Assembly (NCBI GenBank): GCA_022496185.1
Contig: WTXG01000531.1
Span: 1 to 15,178, forward strand
DNA length: 15,178 nucleotides
Direction of reading: 5' to 3'
Source: Multifurca ochricompacta
Taxonomy: Eukaryota > Basidiomycota > Agaricomycetes > Russulales > Russulaceae
Under the pieces are notes generated by a model, which did no database searches, had not been told where the DNA came from, and saw only the letters and a list, made by a program, of their open reading frames with translations. Of the stretch, positions 9,801-15,178 are shown in pieces. The stretch's first letter is position 1. Every line of letters starts with the position of its first letter. A program made the translations under genes and the position numbers.

Positions 9801-12800
9801 GGATACAATCTTCTCTGAGCTCTCGAAATCTCTCAAGCCATCCCAGAAGATAGAGAAAGTCATCAGCGCTGCAGGTCTTTGGCCTCGAATAACGCCACGA
9901 TCGATCCTACGTGAGTTGTCGAGAGATCGCGTTGGCGCACTTACAGGACTGTGGAAATACGCTGTCACCACGTACGCCGTGGCGTTGCTGACATACCAGC
10001 AATCTCAGCGATTGCTGGAGCTTTCATCCAGAGGTCGCGACGAAGAGCTCCTACGTGAATCTGATACTGCTTGTGAGGATGTAGCGGCGGTTTGTTCTGA
10101 AGATTGGTTGCTGATTCAAGTTAGTACAATGCCTTATTGAACGCGAAAGTACTGATATGTTCTGCGGTTAGATCGATGGAAACTTCTTAGCACGCCCACT
10201 ACAATTAGCCATCGCGCGTGAGATGGTCTCTCCCTCATCGGGGCGCAGCTCATCCTTACAACTCAACATGGGAGAGGGAAAATCATCTGTAATTGTGCCT
10301 TTGGTCGCTGCAACCTTGGCGAACGGCTCGAGGCTCGTCAGAGTTGTGACGCTTAAACCATTATCAAATCAAATGTTCCAGCTGCTCCTGAGCCGACTTT
10401 CTGGCCTTGCGGATCGACCCATCTTCTATATTCCCTTCTCTCGAGACCTGCGGATGACTGCCCCTCTAGTTCAAAACATCAGCGCTCTTTACAGACGATG
10501 CGTCGCTGATGGTGGGGTTCTTGTCATCCAACCTGAGCATATACTCTCACAGAAACTCATGTGCATCTATTTCCTCCTGGCATCACACAATGACAACGAG
10601 AAGACCCCTTTAACTCTCAGTCTCAAGTCACTGCAAGACTGGCTTGAAAAAGTATCGCGCGATGTCCTTGATGAGAGTGACGAAATCCTTCACGTTCGAT
10701 ATCAATTAGTTTACACAGCAGGAGGGCAAAAGCCAGTTGAAGATTTTCCCAATCGCTGGTGCACGACACAACAAGTGTTTAGCCGGTTACGAGCACATTC
10801 CGCACAGTTGCACGCCAAGTTCCCAAAGATTTTTCGAATGTGATCAAAACCGAGAAAGGATTTCCAACGGTGCGAATCCTCGATCGCGAGGTTTCCCTAG
10901 AGATATCGTCACTCATCGTCGATGACGCTCTTGGCGGCGCATTATCAAGCCTTCCATCAGTCGTACTCTCACCCCAATTCCGAGAGGCTACTCGTCGATT
11001 CATCATTCAGAGGGATGTTTCTGACGAGGACCATGACTTAATTCGGTCTCAATGCTCTGGAACTACCCTATGGCGTGGAATTCTCTTACTCCGTGGGCTT
11101 CTTGTTGATGGCGAGGGAATTCTTGGCTACGTACTCAAGGAACGCCGTTGGCGTCGATTATGGCCTTGATCCCGGAAGAACTCCCATGGCCGTTCCATAT
11201 CGTGCAAAGGTATGTTTTGGAAATATGGCTCCCTATGGTCGTTCATTGTGGATGTAGGATGTCCCGAGCCTGAGAGCCGAGTTCGGTCACCCAGACGTCG
11301 CCATTGCTCTGACATGCCTCAGTTACTATTATGGCGGCTTAACGAAGGAACAAGTACTGCTTTGCTTTGATTTACTATCCAAACTCGACAATCCTGAAAT
11401 GGAATACGATCAGTGGGTAGAGTCCGGAAAAGACCTTCCCGTAACACTGCGGCAGCTCAACGGAGTAAACACAAAGGACGACATTCAAGTCGACGAATTC
11501 ATAGTGCCCCTCTTATCGAGGAATGTAAGGGCAGTAGACTTTTATCTGTCTCAAGTTGTCTTTCCTCGAGCGGCCAAGGAGTTCCCATCCAAGCTCTCCA
11601 CCTCCGCCTGGGATCTTGTGGAGGACAAGACGAATTTGACAACCGGTTTCAGTGGTACGAATGACAATCGATACTTATTGCCGACGTCAATTTCGCAGGA
11701 AGACCCAGTCTCTCAGCTCAGCACAAATGCGCTTGTTCTGCAGTATCTCTTGCAACCTGAGAACAATCACTATGAGTGTACGGAAGGAGAAAATGGCGAA
11801 CGCGAGTCCGCGAAAGCTTTCTTGAAGCGTCTTGTTAATCAAGACCCTGAAATCCGAGTACTATTAGACGTCGGAGCTCAGATGCTGGAACTCCAAAACA
11901 AGGCATTGGTCCGACATTGGCTTTCTCTCCGACCTGATGTCTTAGCAGCTATCTTCTTCAACGACTCGGATCATCTCACTGTTCTTACACAAGATGGGAT
12001 GACAGAACCATTTATTTCTTCTCCTTTCAACAGGCAACTGGATAAATGCGTAATATATCTGGATGACGCGCACACTCGAGGAACAGACTTGAAGCTTCCT
12101 CGAGGGACCCGCGCGGCGGTCACACTTGGGCCGAAGGTCACTAAGGACAGACTACTACAAGGCGAGCATTGACATTCATGGGAATGTCAGAGACTGACAA
12201 TGACGCAGGGTGTATGCGAATGCGCCAACTGGGGAAAGGACAGTCGGTGATGTTTTTCGCTCCAGGAGAGGTCGATCGCCGGATCCGGAATCTTATTCCA
12301 AGTGAGGGAGGCCCTTGTTATCGAGTTGACGTCCTGGATATCCTCCGCTGGGCCATGCACGAGACTTGCGAAGACACCCGTCATCACCTCCCACACTGGG
12401 CGGAGCAAGGTCTTGACCACCACAAGCGTTTTGCGGCGTACAAACTGCATAGTTGGACTGGAAACTTGGGAACTCTGAAGGGTACTTGGTTGCAACCCGA
12501 GTCAAGAACCCTGGAAGAGATGTACGACCCAGTTTTGGATGTACATGGTGCTGCGACGGGCTTGGAAATAAATGGCATCCCAAGTTTACGTGAAAGAATA
12601 GAGCGTCTAGGAATGAGGACGTTGGCCGATGTTAGGATGGCGGAGGAGCAAGAGCGCGAGGTAAACCATGAAATTGAGCGAGAGCGTCAAGTAGAGCGCC
12701 CTCCGAAGGTCTATCCGGCTCAGCACGTCATCTGTGATGTCATTCGCGCGTTCGTTCGTACAGGAATACTCGCAAAATCTTCGAGGTATATCCTTCCACT

Positions 12801-13445
12801 CTTCGCACCCACTGGAATCCACACGGCCCTGGATTCGGTAAGTGAATGGTCCCCATCCCCACTCGCGACGGCGGATTTCGCGACCACCACCACAAATTCG
12901 AATGGCTCGGAGTTAACAGACTATCTTCGCCCCATTAACTGGGTTCTTTCGAGCGGATCAGGGAAGGATAGTACCGTCATCGCGATTAGCCCCCATGAAG
13001 CAAATGAGTTGCTCCCTGACATCCGCAAGAGCAAGAAAGTGCGGTTGCACATATATGCACCCAGAGTCACCGCGTCAATGCGTTCATTTTCTGACCTTGC
13101 GTTTTATTCCATACCGGTGCTTCCAACCGGATCGTGGTCGCCTCCTGCACATGTCCGAATGGAATTGAATCTATTTGCAGGACAGCTCTACTTTGACAGT
13201 AGAGAAGAATATGAAAGAATATGCGCGCTCCTCGCGTTACACATGGTACATCCGGGTGCGGAGCGGATCGAAGTAGATGGATTCGTACCACCGCAGTACC
13301 GCACTGGGAGAGCTCCCCGTTCACCACTAGCAAGATAACTTTATTCAAGAAGTTGATCGGGCTACGGAGGAAGGGTATGGCGTACGGCGGAACGGATCTT
13401 GGACGAGTTTTAGATGCCCGTCCGTTGAGCAGCGATTTTGCATAG
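3841..13445 (+). CDS. Giant DUF6606-DUF3638-DUF3645 protein with SecA-like ATPase motifs (frame broken at four sites)
   Basis: Spliced model: 3841-4165, 4216-7297, 7350-7424, 7477-10119, 10172-11209, 11258-12161 and 12209-13445. Allowing for four small indels it is about 3102 residues, in line with the roughly 3000-residue fungal family called 'ubiquitinyl hydrolase 1'. Regions: DUF6606-type N-terminus (residues about 10-270, with FMPPKLPQ and HVRAQNAAVVVRK); charged helix 577-610; CxxC at 625/628 followed by VHEWPLP; DUF3638 with GEGKS 2076-2080 and LDESDEIL about 2208-2215; DUF3645 near 2369-2405 (DYGLDPGRTPMAVPYRAK, then FGHPDVAI); TRGTDLKL 2662-2669; QGCMRMRQLGKGQ from 2690; glutamate/arginine-rich helix about 2830-2855; conserved tail LIGLRRKGM. 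No signal peptide or clear membrane span. I see no deubiquitinase catalytic signature, so the database name is doubtful. The motifs suggest a SecA-like NTP-driven motor. Frame breaks lie near 7247, 10838, 11152 and 13309. The ATG at 3841 has a good context, and the protein begins as relatives do. Confidence 0.85.
4166..4215 (+). other. Intron 1 of the giant gene (50 nt)
   Basis: GTGAAT donor, TTCCAG acceptor, with a CTCAAC branch-like motif at 4175-4180. Splicing joins KLAVG to DVFVMHVRAQ in phase 1, restoring the family's conserved G-D-x-x-x-x-H-x-RAQNA block that is split between two frames in the genomic sequence. Confidence 0.85.
7298..7349 (+). other. Intron 2 of the giant gene (52 nt)
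   Basis: GTGAGC donor and GATAG acceptor, phase 0. It joins HPTYANIFRT to RVLDVVPADI, matching the continuous family pattern. The upstream frame here is the one entered after the break near 7247. Confidence 0.8.
7425..7476 (+). other. Intron 3 of the giant gene (52 nt)
   Basis: GTAAAG donor and GCTAAG acceptor, phase 0. It joins STVFGYQ to ILFSLHDED. It leaves a 75-nt micro-exon (7350-7424, 25 codons) between introns 2 and 3. Confidence 0.8.
10120..10171 (+). other. Intron 4 of the giant gene (52 nt)
   Basis: GTTAGT donor, CTGAT branch at 10152-10156, GGTTAG acceptor, phase 0. It joins EDWLLIQ to IDGNFLARPLQ just upstream of the GEGKS motif. Confidence 0.85.
11210..11257 (+). other. Intron 5 of the giant gene (48 nt)
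   Basis: Consensus GTATGT donor and ATGTAG acceptor, phase 0. It joins VPYRAK to DVPSLRAEFGHPD inside the DUF3645 region. Confidence 0.9.
12162..12208 (+). other. Intron 6 of the giant gene, GC-AG type (47 nt)
   Basis: The donor is CAAG|GCGAGC rather than GT. The branch is a perfect CTGAC at 12194-12198 and the acceptor is ACGCAG. Splicing in phase 1 makes one Gly codon from 12161 and 12209-12210 and yields LLQGCMRMRQLGKGQ, the conserved family sequence. Read through, the frame stops at 12170-12172. Confidence 0.85.
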
Positions 13446-14083
13446 AGACAGAGGAAGCCGTGGCTGCTGATCCAGAAAGTGTTCAAGTTATAGTGAATGC
13501 AGAACATATAACTTCCAGAATATGATAAATTTATGAATCGAATTAGATTTGAGCCACGGCCAGACAGTCGCTGATTCTCTTCCAGTCGTAGTGTTGAGAA
13601 ATCCTCATTTCAAGCTGTGTATTCTCGAGAGCTCGGGCTCAGCGCTGCTTCTTATGACCTGCTTAAATGACAGGATCGATAATGTGAGTGCCCACTGGGT
13701 AAACAAGTAAACAAAATGGACAAGAATAAACACCCTCCACATATCTTATCCGCTTCCTGAATCGGAAGCTAAATCCAATTTTTCATAGCTGCACCCAACA
13801 TGACGCAGTATAATGTTTGCCCTGCTCATTCTTCAGCTGAATCTTATCATACTGCTGTATGGATCCAATTTGAGGTAAATTCGAGGCAAGGCATGTTACC
13901 CAAATAGGAGAGAGGCAGAGATGACTGAGGAAAGGAAGAGAGGGAGCCCCGAGATGACTATGACTTCGAATTTGAAAGTTCATCGTGCTCAAGCTTGAAC
14001 TTGGTTCCGTTTGACCTTGCGCTTGACGTAGTCGATAAGTTCTTTAGCAAAGAGAGAGGACTGCTTCTTGTCTTACTACAAGC

Positions 14084-14108
14084 ATTAAACCACGCGGCGT
14101 GGTTTAAT
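14084..14108. repeat. Perfect 25-nt palindrome (12-bp arms, 1-nt centre)
   Basis: ATTAAACCACGC at 14084-14095 is exactly reverse-complemented at 14097-14108, with a single G at 14096. It could be a dimeric transcription-factor site or a cruciform. A TATATAAA sequence lies 16 bp to its right (14124-14131). Confidence 0.8.
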
Positions 14109-14123
14109 TCTTGGGTTTGGAAA

Positions 14124-14146
14124 TATATAAAGGATGAGAATCATCC
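14124..14146 (+). promoter_or_regulatory. TATA-like box followed by a small hairpin
   Basis: TATATAAA at 14124-14131 is followed directly by GGATGA-GAA-TCATCC (14132-14146), a perfect 6-bp stem with a 3-nt loop. With the adjacent palindrome it could be a core promoter for plus-strand transcription, but no gene is visible downstream in that direction. Confidence 0.25.
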
Positions 14147-14460
14147 TCGGATCTAGTGGCGTTGTATTGATTTGTATTGTATTGAATATATTGAAACACT
14201 TTCTTCTTGAGCACAGCTGAAGTAGTCAGGTAGCGCGGCAAAACTACTAATCGTGGTTGGTCAAAACTGAATAGTAAAATTCTTAACACCGGTCCGGCGC
14301 ACGCGGGAAAACAAAAAGGGGGAGATAAAAAGCGAGAGATGATCCACCACTCTAGCCAGCCCCCTGCACCCCCCACCTCTTTGCTTTTGACCCATGATGA
14401 AGATGAACGAGACGAATAGACAGATACGCGACACCAGCGAAAGGGGAACTCGGGTTACAG

Positions 14461-14490
14461 GTGACTGTGACTGTGACGGTAACAGTGACA
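14461..14490 (+). repeat. Hexamer microsatellite (GTGACN x5)
   Basis: Five consecutive units GTGACT, GTGACT, GTGACG, GTAACA and GTGACA form a short imperfect hexanucleotide repeat. No function is apparent. Confidence 0.7.
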
Positions 14491-14654
14491 TACAGACCAT
14501 CAAATTTTGACATGTGACTCAAAGATAGAACAAATTAATAGGAACCAGCGGAGCAACGCATAATCCGAATATGCGAGCGTTAATCAACGCTATCAGAGTC
14601 TCTCAGATTCTCCGGCCAGAACAAAGGTATCAATTATTTTTTATAAAAAAAGCT

Positions 14655-14690
14655 GTCTGGAAATAAGAGCATATGCTCTGGTCTGGAAAT
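14655..14690. repeat. 12-bp palindrome between 10-bp direct repeats
   Basis: GTCTGGAAAT occurs at 14655-14664 and again at 14681-14690. Between them lies the perfect palindrome GAGCATATGCTC (14667-14678). The arrangement could be the excision footprint of a DNA transposon with 10-bp target duplications, or chance. Confidence 0.6.
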
Positions 14691-14802
14691 GAAGGACGGC
14701 CAGCGCCCGAGCTATCCTTACGGCAATGATCCTGCAAAGATACATACATACAAAGTAGCCCCTTGTTTGTTTAGAATGACCCTATAAAGTGCCATTGTAG
14801 CT

Positions 14803-15178
14803 CTACACGTTGATCCTTGAACCGTGCTCGATCAACCATTTCTCAATCTCAAATGTCCATTGGATGCCGCTGCATGCAGAGTATATCCATAATGGCCACC
14901 CTCCGCTTTTGACATCAGCGCCATGGTCTAGTAGCAATTTCACGATCTCCAAATGTCCATTTCTTTGCTGCCGCCTGTAGAGGATATCCATAATGGCCGC
15001 CCTCCGCATTGACATCAGCGCCATGGTCTAGCAGCCATTTAACCATCTCCATTTGGCCAATTACGCATGCCGCTTTCAACGGTGTATCATAATTGCCACC
15101 TCGAGAATTTACACTCCAAGGTTGCTTAATCCCCAGATATTCCACCAGCTGCGGGAAGCCGCAACGAGCCGCGTAGTA
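14803..15178 (-). pseudogene. 3' end of an ankyrin-repeat (NACHT-ankyrin-like) gene with three frameshifts, cut by the window edge
   Basis: The minus strand encodes a degenerate first unit (YYAARCGFPQLVEYL) and then about three ankyrin units. Typical cores are VKWLLDHGADVNAEGG and NGHLEIVKLLLDHGADV; the last ends IEKWLIEHGSRINV and TAG at 14803-14805. The units are near-identical at DNA level with a period of about 99 nt. The reading frame is broken by a +1 base near 14961-14968, a +1 base near 14905-14909 and a missing base near 14850, each seen by comparing adjacent units. The YYAA-CGF-LVEYL lead-in followed by GG-Y-PL-AA units recalls ankyrin tails of Agaricomycete NACHT-ankyrin proteins (NOD-like receptors), but the NACHT part would lie beyond 15178, so that is inference. 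It may be a decayed gene or contain assembly indels. Confidence 0.8.

Larger units (their letters stand above)
13446..14802. other. Intergenic, no strongly supported gene
   Basis: No long protein-like frame is present. It holds the 25-nt palindrome, a TATA-like box, a short hairpin, a hexamer repeat and a palindrome flanked by direct repeats (listed separately). A possible short C-terminal exon lies on the minus strand at 13989-14060, but it is too short to call. Confidence 0.4.

Noticed and set aside
10800..10860. An intron that would explain the frame break near 10838
   Set aside because: Candidate donors (for example GTTGCA at 10807) paired with CCGAG or GAAAG acceptors leave the reading frame wrong and have no branch-point sequence.
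11399..12172. A separate gene starting at the ATG at 11399
   Set aside because: The frame is open upstream to 11258, where family-conserved sequence (DVPSLRAEFGHPD, LSYYYGGL) joins across intron 5; this is an internal exon of the giant gene.
12169..12208. N-terminal residues upstream of GCMRMRQ as the start of another protein
   Set aside because: This stretch is the GC-AG intron; its branch point and acceptor are clear, and the family sequence continues directly from exon 6 to 12209.
13296..13334. A 39-nt GT-AG intron that would explain the break near 13309
   Set aside because: Splicing GTACCG to AGCAAG gives an immediate in-frame stop and removes family-like residues.
3841..13445. The label 'ubiquitinyl hydrolase 1' as the function of the giant gene
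   Set aside because: It is a common database name for the family, but no cysteine/histidine deubiquitinase signature is visible; the recognisable motifs are NTPase-like.
13441..13560. Inverted pair GCCGTGGCT / AGCCACGGC after the giant gene
   Set aside because: The 9-bp arms are about 80 bp apart with no further pairing; this is not distinguishable from chance.

Overview
The window looks like genomic DNA from a filamentous basidiomycete, most likely an Agaricomycete. It has short introns of about 47-52 nt with CTRAY-like branch points, one very large intron-containing gene of a family typical of these fungi, a Mutator-like transposable element, the tail of a fungal LINE, and the end of an ankyrin array like those in NACHT-ankyrin (NOD-like receptor) proteins. 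The species cannot be named from the sequence.

Layout. 1-850: mostly non-coding, with one weak candidate terminal exon on the minus strand. 854-2061: a 1188-bp transposable element (864-2051) bounded by a perfect 10-bp target site duplication. Its terminal inverted repeats are about 225-265 bp, and it encloses a 5'-truncated LINE 3' end with a poly(A) tail. 2062-3840: intergenic DNA, ending in the putative 5' region of the main gene with an intron-like segment at 3552-3594. 3841-13445: one giant gene in seven exons on the plus strand, coding for a roughly 3100-residue DUF6606-DUF3638-DUF3645 protein, often named 'ubiquitinyl hydrolase 1' in databases. 13446-14802: intergenic DNA with a perfect 25-nt palindrome next to a TATA-like sequence and other small repeats. 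14803-15178: the 3' end of a minus-strand ankyrin-repeat gene, running off the window and broken by three single-base indels.

The main result concerns the giant protein. It carries a set of motifs in the same order as the bacterial SecA/superfamily 2 motor: GEGKS (motif I), LDESDEIL (motif II), TRGTDLKL (motif V) and QGCMRMRQLGKGQ (motif VI). The motif VI-like segment is assembled across a non-canonical GC-AG intron. The reading frame breaks at four places (near 7247, 10838, 11152 and 13309), although the flanking segments are long, clean and family-like. The gene is therefore either a very young pseudogene or is affected by small indel errors in the assembly. The frameshifted ankyrin remnant fits either explanation.

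No functional link between the giant gene and its neighbours can be shown from the sequence. No tRNA, rRNA or CRISPR array was seen.
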